Shown here piece after piece: positions 54,977 to 64,000 of a DNA stretch of 64,000 nt. This DNA is from Paenibacillus psychroresistens (GTDB taxonomy: Bacteria; Bacillota; Bacilli; Paenibacillales; NBRC-103111), in the NCBI RefSeq assembly GCF_009728935.1, contig NZ_CP034235.1:342501-406500 (forward strand), in the 5' to 3' direction. Numbering within the stretch: the stretch's first letter is position 1; each line of letters starts with the position of its first letter. Below the pieces are notes generated by a model that was not told the DNA's origin, ran no database searches, and was given only the letters and a program-made list of their open reading frames with translations. Both the position numbers and the translations under genes were made by a program.

Positions 54977-55927
54977 ATGGCTAACAACATTTACATTGGT
55001 GTCGATCTTGGGGGCACCAGCATTAAAGTAGGGATTTGTGATGAGAACGGCAAACTGCTCCATCAAATGGAGGGACCAACAGAATCCGAAGGCGGACCTG
55101 AGGTTGTCATTAAAAACATCGCGAATTATGTTCGTGAAATTGTCGCTAGCTCTTCTTACCACTGGGATCAGGTTGCTGGAATCGGTGCAGGAATTACCGG
55201 GTTTTTGGATATTAAAGAGGGTATAGTGAAGCTTTCAGGCAATTTAGGATGGCACGATGTACCCGTTAAAAAGATGCTGGAAGCCCATCTTGGAAAAACC
55301 GTGAAAATTGATAATGATGCCAACGTTGCTGCTTTGGGCGAAGCTTGGGGCGGAGCAGGTGCAGGTATTCCTAACCTGGTTTGTTATACGCTTGGAACGG
55401 GTGTCGGCGGTGGAATTATCATCAATTCCCAAATATATGTTGGCTCCACAGGTGTTGCAGGTGAGCTAGGGCACATCGCCATAGTTCCTGATTTGGAAGC
55501 GATTGTTTGTGGTTGTGGGCAAATGGGTTGCTTAGAAACAGTTTCTTCGGCAACGGGAATTATTCGCATGGCTAAAGATGCAGTAGAACGTGGCGATAAA
55601 ACCTCGCTTGCGCTAGTCGAGCATATCCAAGCTAAGGAAGTATTCGATGCAGCTAAGCAAGGCGACGAAGTGGCTTTACGTATCGTAAACCGCGCTGCTT
55701 TCTATCTCGGCAAATCGATGGCAACCTTAGCGGTCGTATTAAACCCGCAACGCTTTATCCTCGGCGGCGGCGTTTCCAAAGCTGGCGAAATTCTGTTTGC
55801 GCCCGCTCGTGAAATTTTCAAAAGATTCACTCCAGAGCCAGCACAAGAAGGCGTTGATATCGTCCCAGCAACCTTGGGCAATGATGCCGGTGTCATCGGC
55901 GCAGCCGGTCTTAATCTTCATAGATAA
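54977..55927 (+). CDS. glcK: ROK-family glucokinase
   Basis: Kinase of 316 residues that phosphorylates glucose to glucose-6-phosphate. ATP motif YIGVDLGGTSIKVG at the N-terminus, DNDANVAALGE with catalytic Asp, TLGTGVGGGII, GELGHIAI and the ROK zinc motif CGCGQMGCLE near 175-184. AGAGGTGAA precedes the ATG. Its place between trxB and rapZ suits the local carbon-control cluster. Confidence 0.93.
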   Translation: MANNIYIGVDLGGTSIKVGICDENGKLLHQMEGPTESEGGPEVVIKNIANYVREIVASSSYHWDQVAGIGAGITGFLDIKEGIVKLSGNLGWHDVPVKKMLEAHLGKTVKIDNDANVAALGEAWGGAGAGIPNLVCYTLGTGVGGGIIINSQIYVGSTGVAGELGHIAIVPDLEAIVCGCGQMGCLETVSSATGIIRMAKDAVERGDKTSLALVEHIQAKEVFDAAKQGDEVALRIVNRAAFYLGKSMATLAVVLNPQRFILGGGVSKAGEILFAPAREIFKRFTPEPAQEGVDIVPATLGNDAGVIGAAGLNLHR

Positions 55928-55973
55928 AGCTTTGACAAGAGCGCGAACAGAGCATAAACCCAACAATGAACCG

Positions 55974-56162
55974 CGAACAGTAGCTGTAACGATGAAAAAC
56001 ATGCTAACAGCAGCAAGCAAACCAGTTCTCAATCCCGTAAGGATGAAAAACATCGCAACAGCACATAGTCCCTACAACTAGAACTTCGAACAGTAACTGT
56101 AACGATGAAAAACATGCTAACAGCAGCAAACAAACTAGTTCTCAATCCTGTAAGGATGAAAA
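55974..56162. repeat. Direct repeat, two 76-base units, plus smaller repeats to 56260
   Basis: Units at 55974-56049 and 56087-56162 start CGAACAGTARCTGTAACGAT and differ at only a few bases. They are separated by 37 bases. After them, ATCAGCCTTACAGCT occurs twice (near 56162 and 56212). The first copy also forms a hairpin with CTGTAAG near 56199. No coding frame fits. The 55928-56535 gap holds nothing else except a hairpin at 56385. Confidence 0.85.
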
Positions 56163-56384
56163 TCAGCCTTACAGCTTGATCTTCAAGTGTTTTGAAGTCT
56201 GTAAGCTGAGAATCAGCCTTACAGCTCGATTTTTAAGTCATATGAGCGCTGCAAGCTCATAAACTACGGTACTGTAACTGTAAGCATAGCTAAAGTAAAG
56301 TGTTCGGTTGGATTCTTTCATGAAAATGAGATGCATAGTGAGTAGTGGAACGGGTGTATGTACCTAAGAGGCGACTTTTGTAGG

Positions 56385-56428
56385 CGTGTTTCTTCTTTCC
56401 GGAGGCCCATTAAATAAAAGGAAACACG
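56385..56428. promoter_or_regulatory. Hairpin upstream of rapZ
   Basis: CGTGTTTC (56385-56392) faces GAAACACG (56421-56428), and TTCTTT and AAAAG next to them extend the pairing imperfectly. It lies 107 bases before the rapZ start and may be a leader structure or terminator-like element. Confidence 0.5.
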
Positions 56429-56535
56429 TCTGCAACGGAGCCCGTGGTACTTATACCCGTGCAACAGCACTATCTTTAATCTCCTTTTCATATATATTAT
56501 TTACCGCCGAAGTATTTTTTAGGGAGGTCTTACCC

Positions 56536-57423
56536 GTGGAAGAAAGAATTGCTTTAGCCAAGCTAGTCATCATCACAGGAATGTCAGGAGCAGGGAAAAC
56601 CATCGCGGTACAAAGCCTAGAGGATCTCGGTTTTTTCTGCGTGGATAACCTGCCGCCCGTGCTCATTCCTAAATTTGCTGAGTTAATAGAGCAATCCAAT
56701 GGCAAGATCGGCAAAGTGGCCTTGGTCATTGATTTGCGTGGTAGAGAATTTTTTACTTCCCTGTCTGAATCTTTACGTTACATCAAAGAAAATTACACAT
56801 TGAACTATGAAATCCTCTTTCTCGATGCAACGGATTCCGTGCTGGTACAGCGTTATAAAGAGAGTCGCCGCAGGCATCCCCTAGCTACAGACGGGGTACC
56901 CTTGGATGGCATCAATAATGAACGCAAGCTGCTGGAGGAATTGAAAGGTTTGGCCACGCAAGTCATTGATACTAGCAACCTGAAGCCAAACCAATTAAAA
57001 GAAAGCATCATCTCTCGCTTCAATCAATTGGATGGCGATATGCTTACACTCAATGTAATCTCCTTTGGATTTAAATATGGCATTCCGATTGATGCAGATT
57101 TGATCTTTGATGTACGTTTTCTACCCAATCCGCATTATATTGAGAGTATGCGACCGAATACAGGTCAGGATCCGGAAGTTTACGAATATGTAATGAAATG
57201 GGGAGAAACACAAGAGTTTCTGACCAAGCTGCTGGATATGCTTCATTTTCTAATTCCCCAGTACAAAAAAGAAGGAAAAAGCCAAGTAGTTGTGGGCATT
57301 GGCTGTACGGGAGGCAAGCATCGCTCAGTAGCGATTGCTGAATACATGGGGCGAGTCATGGGCTCAAGTGAAACAGAAGTTGTTCGCATAAGCCATCGTG
57401 ACGCAGAGCGTGACCGCCATTAG
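56536..57423 (+). CDS. rapZ: RNase adapter RapZ / nucleotide-binding YvcJ
   Basis: P-loop protein of 295 residues. Walker [17 protein letters not shown] near 11-26, [14 protein letters not shown], and a conserved C-terminus with [25 protein letters not shown] and [19 protein letters not shown]. In E. coli RapZ controls glmZ decay. In Bacillus YvcJ has GTPase activity and affects competence. Start GTG 56536 follows AGGGAGGT; upstream in-frame codons from 56386 match no family part. It is first of the rapZ-yvcK-whiA-crh series. Confidence 0.95.
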   Translation: MEERIALAKLVIITGMSGAGKTIAVQSLEDLGFFCVDNLPPVLIPKFAELIEQSNGKIGKVALVIDLRGREFFTSLSESLRYIKENYTLNYEILFLDATDSVLVQRYKESRRRHPLATDGVPLDGINNERKLLEELKGLATQVIDTSNLKPNQLKESIISRFNQLDGDMLTLNVISFGFKYGIPIDADLIFDVRFLPNPHYIESMRPNTGQDPEVYEYVMKWGETQEFLTKLLDMLHFLIPQYKKEGKSQVVVGIGCTGGKHRSVAIAEYMGRVMGSSETEVVRISHRDAERDRH

Positions 57424-57439
57424 GGGGGAGTGAGTCAGA

Positions 57440-58420
57440 TTGGACCAGAAGGAATCAAAGCTTCCAAAGATTGTAGTGATTGGGGGCGGAACCGGTCTTT
57501 CGGTCATGCTGAGAGGGTTGAAAGAACGCGAGCTCGACATAACGGCCATTGTCACGGTTGCAGATGATGGAGGCAGCTCAGGGATTCTAAGATCGGAGCT
57601 GCAGATCCCCCCACCTGGCGATATACGCAACGTACTTATCTCTTTAGCGGATGTAGAGCCCTTGCTCTCACAAATGTTCCAATATCGGTTTAAAGCAGGT
57701 AAAGGTTTAGCTGGTCATAGCTTGGGAAACCTAATTTTAGCGGCGATGACAGATATCACAGGAGATTTCGCTTTGGCTGTACGAGAATTGAGTCGAGTTT
57801 TTGCCGTTCGAGGTCGAGTATTGCCTGCAACAAGTCATGCGATAGTATTAAAAGCTGAAATGGCTGACGGCACAATCGTTGAAGGAGAGTCATCCATTCC
57901 TAAAGCGGGCGGAATCATTCGCAGAGTATTCATCGAACCACCGGATGTGGAGCCTTTGGCAGAAGCATTAGTTGCCCTACAGGAGGCAGATGCAATCCTG
58001 CTTGGTCCGGGAAGTTTATACACAAGCATACTTCCCAATGTACTAGTGCCTGGAATTGCTAAAGCGATCATGGAATCCAACGCTGTCAAAATATATATCT
58101 GCAACGTGATGACACAGCCAGGAGAAACGGATGGTTACTCGGTTAGTGATCACTTGCAAGCGGTTCACGATCATGTGGGCCAGCAATTATTCGATTATGT
58201 GATTGTCAATAATGGTGAAATTCCACCTCAGGTTCAGCAGAAATATGCCGAAAAAGGTGCAAAAGCCGTCCATTTAGATCTGGAGGAAGTGACCAATCGC
58301 GGCTATCAAGTCATTGCCGATACTCTTGTATTATTCCGTACGTATTTGCGGCATGATGCGGAAAAACTAAGCCATCATATTTACCAGTTGGTCAGTGATT
58401 GGATGTTGAAGAAGAGGTGA
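57440..58420 (+). CDS. yvcK: Gluconeogenesis factor YvcK/MgfK
   Basis: CofD-like protein of 326 residues. [20 protein letters not shown] near 10, [28 protein letters not shown] and [19 protein letters not shown] are diagnostic. It binds UDP-GlcNAc and is needed for growth on gluconeogenic carbon sources and for cell shape in Bacillus and Listeria. Start TTG 57440 with GGGGGGAGTG upstream. It is 16 bases after rapZ and 7 before whiA. Confidence 0.95.
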   Translation: MDQKESKLPKIVVIGGGTGLSVMLRGLKERELDITAIVTVADDGGSSGILRSELQIPPPGDIRNVLISLADVEPLLSQMFQYRFKAGKGLAGHSLGNLILAAMTDITGDFALAVRELSRVFAVRGRVLPATSHAIVLKAEMADGTIVEGESSIPKAGGIIRRVFIEPPDVEPLAEALVALQEADAILLGPGSLYTSILPNVLVPGIAKAIMESNAVKIYICNVMTQPGETDGYSVSDHLQAVHDHVGQQLFDYVIVNNGEIPPQVQQKYAEKGAKAVHLDLEEVTNRGYQVIADTLVLFRTYLRHDAEKLSHHIYQLVSDWMLKKR

Positions 58421-58427
58421 GTGCTTT

Positions 58428-59357
58428 ATGTCTTTCGCGGCTGAAACCAAAAAGGAATTGACCCTGATTGAGAGCGGCGCTTGTTGTGAGATTACAGAGC
58501 TTTCGGCATTGATTCGGATGAATGGCGCCGTACAGATTTCAAGTCAAAAAGTAGTTCTGGATATTTCTACAGAGAATGCAGCCATTGCCAGACGTATTTA
58601 CTCCTTAATTAAAAAAACATTTAGTATCCATACCGAGCTTCTCGTTCGTAAAAAAATGCGGCTGAAAAAAAATAATGTTTATATCGTTCGAATACCGAAC
58701 CAAGTACAGGAAGTGTTAAGCCAGCTCCATATTGTCACCGAGGGCTTTCAATTTGCCACGAAGATTGATAAAGGGCTGATTAAGAATAATTGCTGCAAAA
58801 GAGCCTATCTCCGCGGTGCATTTCTTGCCGGCGGTTCTGTTAATAATCCAGAAGGATCTTCCTATCACCTTGAAATTGCTTCGATGTATGAGGAGCATTG
58901 TCAGTCACTTGTACAGCTGGCCAATCGATTTCACTTGAATGCGAGATGTATCGAACGTAAAAAAGGTTTTGTGTTCTACATCAAAGAAGGCGAAAAAATT
59001 ATTGAGTTCTTGAGCTTAATTGGAGCTCATCAAGCGTTATTGCGTTTTGAAGATGTGAGAATCATGAAAGATATGCGAAATTCAGTCAATCGTATTGTTA
59101 ATTGTGAAACGGCTAACCTGAATAAAACCATTGGTGCCGCGGTGAGACAGCTGGATAATATCCGACTTATTCAAAGAGAGCTTGGTCTGGAGAACCTGCC
59201 GGAGAAGCTAAGAGTTGTTGCAGAAATTCGTTTGAAGCATCCCGATGTTAACCTACAAGAGGTTGGCGATCTGCTTAATGGAGCGGTAAGTAAGTCGGGA
59301 GTTAACCACCGATTACGCAAAATTGACGAGCTTGCAGACAAACTTCGAAAATCTTAA
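58428..59357 (+). CDS. whiA: WhiA-family DNA-binding protein
   Basis: Protein of 309 residues with an N-terminal LAGLIDADG-like domain ([36 protein letters not shown]) and a C-terminal helix-turn-helix ([31 protein letters not shown]). WhiA controls sporulation in Streptomyces and affects division and chromosome segregation in Bacillus. The operon order rapZ-yvcK-whiA is conserved across Gram-positives. Confidence 0.96.
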   Translation: MSFAAETKKELTLIESGACCEITELSALIRMNGAVQISSQKVVLDISTENAAIARRIYSLIKKTFSIHTELLVRKKMRLKKNNVYIVRIPNQVQEVLSQLHIVTEGFQFATKIDKGLIKNNCCKRAYLRGAFLAGGSVNNPEGSSYHLEIASMYEEHCQSLVQLANRFHLNARCIERKKGFVFYIKEGEKIIEFLSLIGAHQALLRFEDVRIMKDMRNSVNRIVNCETANLNKTIGAAVRQLDNIRLIQRELGLENLPEKLRVVAEIRLKHPDVNLQEVGDLLNGAVSKSGVNHRLRKIDELADKLRKS

Positions 59358-59474
59358 TGACAAGTGTCTTTCTTCCCCTCATAAAGAATGGTATAATGAT
59401 TGAAATATGTATTTTTCATTTAATTTAGATAAACAGATAATTGTCGTTAACAAGTAATTGGGGGGTAAAGGTTC

Positions 59475-59744
59475 ATGTCGAAACGACCCGTTGTCGTCAA
59501 ATTAAGAACAGGCTTACATGCAAGACCAGCAGCATTGTTCGTTCAAGAGGCTAATAAATTTTCTTCAGAGGTTTTTGTGGAGAAGGATGAGAAGAAAGTT
59601 AATGCCAAGAGCATAATGGGTATTATGAGCTTAGCTATCAGCTCTGGAACAGAAGTTGTCATCAGCGCTGAAGGTGCGGATTCTGAGCAGGCTGTAAACG
59701 CTTTAGCTGTTCTTGTAGGTAAAGAAGAACTAGAGAATCAATAA
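59475..59744 (+). CDS. crh: HPr-like phosphocarrier, Crh orthologue by position with His15
   Basis: HPr-family protein of 89 residues. Ser46 in KSIMGIMSLA is the HprK site. At position 15 it has His (RTGLHARPAALFVQ), where Bacillus Crh, to my memory, has Gln and cannot take phosphate from Enzyme I. The remainder, including PAALFVQEANKF, VNAKSIMG and SSGTEV, follows the Crh pattern rather than ptsH HPr. So it may act both in PTS and in catabolite repression. GGGGGT precedes the ATG, and TATAAT lies at 59392-59397. It follows whiA as in Bacillus. Confidence 0.9.
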   Translation: MSKRPVVVKLRTGLHARPAALFVQEANKFSSEVFVEKDEKKVNAKSIMGIMSLAISSGTEVVISAEGADSEQAVNALAVLVGKEELENQ

Positions 59745-59760
59745 TCATACAATATGACCA

Positions 59761-59808
59761 AAAAACCAGCTTTGAATCATGCATAAGCATGTTCGAAGCT
59801 GGTTTTTA
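59761..59808. terminator. Bidirectional terminator between crh and clpP
   Basis: AAAAACCAGCTT and AAGCTGGTTTTT form a long stem with an inner CATGC/GCATG hairpin. A-tract and T-tract flank it, so it can serve both converging genes. Confidence 0.88.
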
Positions 59809-59825
59809 AGTTGTTTATTTAGGAA

Positions 59826-60431
59826 TTATGGTTTAGCAATAACTTCAGCAGGTTGGATGACTTTATCGATCAATCCATAAGCCAATGCTTCATCCGCACT
59901 CATGAAGAAATCGCGATCTGTATCCTTGTCCAAGCGTTCAATTGGATTTCCTGAACGTTCAGCCATAATGCCGTTAAGCTTCTCGCGCAGCTTGATAATT
60001 CGGTTAGCACGAATCATAATATCACTGGCTTGACCTTCTGCACCACCAAGAGGCTGGTGAATCATGACTTCGCTGTTAGGCAATGCAAAACGTTTGCCTT
60101 TAGCACCGGCGGTTAGAAGAAATGCGCCCATTGATGCGGCCATGCCTACACAGATCGTAGAAACATCTGGTTTAATAAATTGCATGGTATCGTAAATCGC
60201 CATTCCTGATGTAATCGAACCGCCAGGACTGTTAATATAAATGCTAATGTCTTTCTCGGAGTCCTGCGCCGCAAGAAACAACAATTGAGCAATAATTGCA
60301 TTTGCTACTTGATCGTTAATTCCGCTGCCAAGAAATATGATGCGATCCTTCAATAAACGGGAGTAGATATCGTATCCGCGTTCACCACGTGCATCTTGTT
60401 CCACAACCATGGGTATAAAATTCGAGTTCAT
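59826..60431 (-). CDS. clpP: ATP-dependent Clp protease proteolytic subunit
   Basis: Serine protease subunit of 201 residues. Catalytic Ser in GMAASMGAF and His in [15 protein letters not shown] are visible; Asp is expected near [28 protein letters not shown] is typical. It assembles as a 14-mer and works with Clp ATPases. Start is the ATG at 60431 (reverse) with AAAGGAGG 8 bases upstream; a TTG two codons earlier is less likely. It is convergent with crh. Confidence 0.97.
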   Translation of the reverse strand: MNSNFIPMVVEQDARGERGYDIYSRLLKDRIIFLGSGINDQVANAIIAQLLFLAAQDSEKDISIYINSPGGSITSGMAIYDTMQFIKPDVSTICVGMAASMGAFLLTAGAKGKRFALPNSEVMIHQPLGGAEGQASDIMIRANRIIKLREKLNGIMAERSGNPIERLDKDTDRDFFMSADEALAYGLIDKVIQPAEVIAKP

Positions 60432-60561
60432 GCGCAAATCCTCCTTTAGAGCATTGAATGAGTGAATCTAATCTTATCATAGCGAAAAACGCTACAAAGG
60501 TCAAGAAAGGTCAAAGACTCTTTTTTAAAAAACCTCTTAACGAGGTAGATGTGACATAATA

Positions 60562-60636
60562 TGGCGCGCCCATGAGGAATCGGACCTCAATCTCAGGCTT
60601 CGGAGGCCTGCGTCATATCCATTGGACCATGGGCGC
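60562..60636 (-). tRNA. tRNA-Arg (CCG)
   Basis: 75-nt cloverleaf on the reverse strand. The acceptor GCGCCCA faces TGGGCGC, then G and CCA. Anticodon loop CTCCGAA gives CCG. It lies upstream of clpP, as a tRNA-Arg does in Bacillus. Confidence 0.95.
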
Positions 60637-60804
60637 ATAGAAGTTAAAAAGTGCCATTTCATAGGGTTTCCCCATTGTAGCAAGCAAAAACCATTATATG
60701 ATATGCGAATGTGAAAAGCAAGTAACAAGACGATGACATAAAAATAAGCAATTAAACAAATAATCTTTAAAGGGAATGATGCTGAGGATAGGAGAATTAA
60801 ATAA

Positions 60805-61665
60805 ATGTCAAAAGAACTGGAAGTAGTCATACGTACATTAGTAGCCATACTTGTGCTTTTCTTTTTAACAAAAATGCTCGGTAAACGACAAGTCAGTCAG
60901 CTGTCATTGTTTGAATACATTACGGGTATCACGATTGGGAGTATTACGGCTTACGTTTCGCTTGATTTGGATACCAATTGGCATTTAGGAGTCATTGCTT
61001 TAGTGGTATGGGTTCTTGTATCGATTGGTGTTGATTATCTGCAGCTGAAGAGCAAAACCATGAGAGATCTGATTGACGGCAAGCCAAGGATTCTAATTAA
61101 ATCAGGCAAAATTCTCGAAGATAATTTGAAAAAGGAACGAGTAACAAGCGATGACCTTATGATGCAGCTGCGCAAAAAAAATGTTTTCTTAGCAGCCGAT
61201 GTGGAGTTTGCGGTTATGGAGCCCAATGGGGATATTGATGTGCTGCTTATGCGCGAGAATCAACCGCTTACCCCTAAGCATTTAGGAATAAAGGTGGCGC
61301 CAGGTGTGGCATCACAAGCTGTGATAATGGATGGTAAAGTCATCGGAGAGCCATTGGCTGCAGCAGGGTTTAGTAGAGAGTGGTTAAAAACAGAGCTGGA
61401 TAAAATCGGCGTCAGCATTGAAAATGTATTCCTTGGGCAAGTGGATGGATATGGGCAATTGTATGTGGATCTGTTTGATGACATGCTAAAAGTACCAAAG
61501 CCCCAGTTAAAAGCTGTTCTTTTTGCAACTTTAAAGAAATGTGAGGCCGATCTTGAGCTGTTCAGTTTAGGAACCAAAAACGAACAGGCTAAGCAAATGT
61601 ACGAGCAATGTGCAACCAAGCTGCAAAAAACAATCACGGAGCTGACGCCATTGCTCCATCGTTAA
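60805..61665 (+). CDS. DUF421 (YetF-like) membrane protein
   Basis: Protein of 286 residues. Three hydrophobic segments occupy residues 8-80 with TKMLGKRQVSQLSLFEYITG between the first two, the DUF421 signature. A cytoplasmic domain follows with DGKPRILIKSGKILEDNLKK, SDDLMMQLRKKNVFLAADVE and FAVMEPNGDI. Family members are linked to spore or envelope properties in Bacillus, but the molecular function is unknown. The start AGGAGAATTAA-ATG is normal. It is monocistronic or coupled to yitT-like downstream (65 bases). Confidence 0.85.
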   Translation: MSKELEVVIRTLVAILVLFFLTKMLGKRQVSQLSLFEYITGITIGSITAYVSLDLDTNWHLGVIALVVWVLVSIGVDYLQLKSKTMRDLIDGKPRILIKSGKILEDNLKKERVTSDDLMMQLRKKNVFLAADVEFAVMEPNGDIDVLLMRENQPLTPKHLGIKVAPGVASQAVIMDGKVIGEPLAAAGFSREWLKTELDKIGVSIENVFLGQVDGYGQLYVDLFDDMLKVPKPQLKAVLFATLKKCEADLELFSLGTKNEQAKQMYEQCATKLQKTITELTPLLHR

Positions 61666-61730
61666 AAGTTAACCTATAACTTCAATACTGAGCATATAAT
61701 CTGACAAGCCCTCACAAGGAGTTGGATTAA

Positions 61731-62318
61731 ATGTTAGTTATACCCAAAATATTTGCAATCATTTTAGGAAGTATCTTTATTGCTGTGGGTATTAATTTTT
61801 TTTTAGTGCCCTTTCAGGTGCTGGATGGCGGAATGATTGGGATTTCGCTGATTCTTAATTATATATGGGAAACGCGAATAGGGCTGATGATTATGATCCT
61901 AAGCTTGCCTATTTTCATTTACGCCTTCTGCTTCCACCGCGAATATTTTTTTGAGAGTATATCGGGGATGTTGGTTTCCGCTTTTATGATCGATTTATTT
62001 GCCCCCTTTCAATATTATTTTATTTACTATATCGAGCTAACCGCCTATACGAGTGCTGTATTAGGCGGTGCATTAGTAGGCATAGGCTTGGGTCTTATGT
62101 TGCGATTTAAGACAAGCACAGGCGGTACGGACTTGATCGCCCAATTACTAACGAATTGGATTCCGATTAACGTAGGGGTACTTATTTTTATAATGGATTT
62201 CATGATTATTGGTTTAGGCGGCTTATTGATTTCTCTTGAAACCTTTTATTATTCGGCCTTAACGATTGCAGCTGGAGGGGTCACGACTAGCTTGTTGAAT
62301 ATGAAAGGAAAGAACTAG
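61731..62318 (+). CDS. YitT-family membrane protein
   Basis: Protein of 195 residues with five to six hydrophobic segments and the YitT pattern VGINFFLVPFQVLDGGMIGIS, GALVGIGLGLMLRF, and TSTGGTDLIAQLL. The C-terminal DUF2179 domain of longer YitT proteins is absent, so this is the short form. The transport substrate is unknown. CAAGGAGTT precedes the ATG. Confidence 0.85.
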   Translation: MLVIPKIFAIILGSIFIAVGINFFLVPFQVLDGGMIGISLILNYIWETRIGLMIMILSLPIFIYAFCFHREYFFESISGMLVSAFMIDLFAPFQYYFIYYIELTAYTSAVLGGALVGIGLGLMLRFKTSTGGTDLIAQLLTNWIPINVGVLIFIMDFMIIGLGGLLISLETFYYSALTIAAGGVTTSLLNMKGKN

Positions 62319-62332
62319 GACTATTTTCAGTG

Positions 62333-62361
62333 TTGCTTTATTGAGCTATATTAGATACAAT
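62333..62361 (+). promoter_or_regulatory. Sigma-A promoter of cggR-gapA
   Basis: TTGCTT (62333-62338), a 17-base spacer and TACAAT (62356-62361). It lies 32 bases before the CggR operator, the same order as in Bacillus. Confidence 0.75.
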
Positions 62362-62392
62362 GAGATTGAAAGTTCTTCTTTTTTTGCCGTAG

Positions 62393-62428
62393 TGGGACAT
62401 TAAATGTTGATGTGGGTCGTTTTACGTC
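62393..62428 (+). promoter_or_regulatory. CggR operator
   Basis: TGGGAC-N6-TGTT-N4-TGGGTC-N6-CGTC matches the Bacillus CggR site pattern CGGGAC-N6-TGTC-N4-CGGGAC-N6-TGTC, with the same spacing throughout. It sits between the promoter and the cggR start, so CggR should repress its own operon, relieved by fructose-1,6-bisphosphate. Confidence 0.85.
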
Positions 62429-62452
62429 CAACTGAATTTCAGAGGTGAAATA

Positions 62453-63475
62453 ATGCGTGAGATTCTAGACATTCAGAAGAAGCTGCTCCCGGATTTAGTT
62501 GAAGTTATGCAAAAACGTTATACGATTCTGCATCTGATTATGATCTCAAGATTAATTGGTCGACGCACCTTAGCTTCTGCACTTAATATGACGGAACGTG
62601 TATTGCGTGGGGAAATTGATTTCCTTAAAGCTCAGGGATTGCTGGAAACAGACAACCTTGGCATGCGGTTAACGGATTCAGGTCTACAGGTGCTTGAAGA
62701 GATGGAGCCGATGATCAAGCATTTGTTTGGTTTAACGGATCTTGAGGATCGAATCCAGCAAGGATTCAATATTGCACAGGTTGTAGTTGTACCGGGAGAT
62801 TCAGACCTTTCGCCTTTTGTGAAAAAGGAGTTGGGACGATCGGGAGCCGCAATTCTACGCAAGTTAGTAGCCAAAAACGGAGTGATCGCTGTAACGGGTG
62901 GTTCGACAATGGCAGAGGTTGCCAATCATCTTAGACCTATACCCCAGTTCAAAGGCAGTTTATTCGTACCGGCGCGCGGTGGTTTAGGAGAAAGCTTGGA
63001 GCTGCAGGCGAATACCATTGCCTCCAACATGGCTAAGAAAACAGGCTGTCAATATCGCTTGCTGCATGTTCCCGATCATCTAGGGGAAGATGCGTATCAA
63101 TCCTTAATACAGGATCCTAACATTAATGAAATGCTGCAAGTAATTCGTACCTCTCGCATAGTGATCCATGGCATTGGTGAAGCTTTAGTTATGGCAAGAC
63201 GTAGAAAAGTCGACAGCGATACCGTAAAAAGCTTGCAGCAGGATGGTGCATTGGCTGAGGCGTTTGGTTATTATTTTGACCAACAGGGTTTAGTCGTTCA
63301 TAAAATGCCAACCATGGGGATAAGGCTGGAAGATATTCAACAAACGGAGACGGTTATTGCCGTAGCTGGTGGGAAGAGTAAGGGAGAAAGTATTGCTGCT
63401 GTTATGCGCTTTGGTCACGATGATGTTCTGGTCACGGATGAAGCCGCTGCAAGAGAAATGCTGAAGCATTTGTAA
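62453..63475 (+). CDS. cggR: Central glycolytic genes regulator CggR
   Basis: SorC-family repressor of 340 residues. N-terminal winged helix-turn-helix RTLASALNMTERVLRGEIDFL near 42-62. C-terminal sugar-phosphate effector domain with GVIAVTGGSTMAEVA, VPARGGLGESLELQANTIA and VIAVAGGKSKGESI. In Bacillus it represses gapA and lower-glycolysis genes in the absence of fructose-1,6-bisphosphate. It lies upstream of gapA, and its operator is at 62393. GAGGTGAA precedes the ATG. Confidence 0.96.
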   Translation: MREILDIQKKLLPDLVEVMQKRYTILHLIMISRLIGRRTLASALNMTERVLRGEIDFLKAQGLLETDNLGMRLTDSGLQVLEEMEPMIKHLFGLTDLEDRIQQGFNIAQVVVVPGDSDLSPFVKKELGRSGAAILRKLVAKNGVIAVTGGSTMAEVANHLRPIPQFKGSLFVPARGGLGESLELQANTIASNMAKKTGCQYRLLHVPDHLGEDAYQSLIQDPNINEMLQVIRTSRIVIHGIGEALVMARRRKVDSDTVKSLQQDGALAEAFGYYFDQQGLVVHKMPTMGIRLEDIQQTETVIAVAGGKSKGESIAAVMRFGHDDVLVTDEAAAREMLKHL

Positions 63476-63532
63476 GGACTTGAAATCACAACAAGCTTTA
63501 AGCTTGTTTTGAAATATATGATTATATCTTAG

Positions 63533-64000
<468 letters not shown>

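Noticed and set aside
55739-56081. ORFs across the 76-base repeats after glcK
   Set aside because: They overlap the end of glcK or consist of repeated non-coding units, with no ribosome sites.

Overview
The window looks like a chromosomal segment of a low-to-mid GC Gram-positive spore-former of the Bacillales, most likely Paenibacillus or a close relative. The evidence is strong AGGAGG-type ribosome binding sites, Bacillus-like gene order (hprK-lgt-ppaX-yvoF, the his operon, yvcD-trxB, rapZ-yvcK-whiA-crh, clpP, cggR-gapA), frequent TTG/GTG starts and a tRNA cluster directly after a 23S rRNA gene. The assignment rests on recognised protein families and gene order only; no database search was possible.

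Layout. 1-2085: 3' part of a 23S rRNA gene and eight tRNA genes, with no 5S gene visible. 2.3-7.5 kb: an NlpC/P60 cell-wall hydrolase, a PucR-type regulator, an MsmX-like sugar ABC ATPase, and an ABC-2-type membrane protein with its TetR regulator. 7.6-10.8 kb: hprK-lgt-ppaX-yvoF. 10.9-16.6 kb: an Asp-box beta-propeller, a MoaD/ThiS-like ubiquitin-fold protein ending in Gly-Gly, and a giant Lhr-type helicase. 16.8-20.6 kb: a complete fixABCX electron-transfer operon. 20.8-25.8 kb: a small anchored protein, an ECF sigma/anti-sigma pair, an ankyrin protein and a divergent AraC/PhyH pair. 25.9-33.7 kb: an AT-rich mobile and toxin region with two orphan Rhs tips and immunity genes, a serine recombinase, an IS110 element and an IS1182-like element that probably splits an immunity gene. 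33.8-41.6 kb: two unusual operons. The first has a 1078-residue protein carrying a GNRAVQ motif like those of contractile-injection-system cargo, plus a YbjN-like partner. The second is an SPFH/zinc-ribbon/membrane-protein module with a tandem paralogue pair. 42.2-50.9 kb: hisZ-G-D-B-H-A-F-IE-J, with an apparently eukaryotic-type HisA and repeat-filled gaps, followed by a divergent PRPP-synthetase paralogue. 52-60.4 kb: yvcD-like TPR gene, trxB, glcK, rapZ-yvcK-whiA-crh and clpP. 60.5-64 kb: tRNA-Arg, two membrane proteins, cggR with a recognisable operator, and the 5' part of gapA.

How the genes fit together. HprK, the Crh-like HPr paralogue, GlcK, MsmX, CggR, YvcK and GapA all belong to carbon-flux control. 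The his operon plus a PRPP synthetase forms a biosynthetic block. Compared with the Bacillus order as I remember it, about 31 kb (10.9-42.1 kb) sits between yvoF and hisZ, and most of the unusual content lies there. The best candidates for something undescribed are the GNRAVQ/YbjN operon next to the SPFH module (33.8-41.6 kb) and the propeller/MoaD pair (10.9-12.3 kb).
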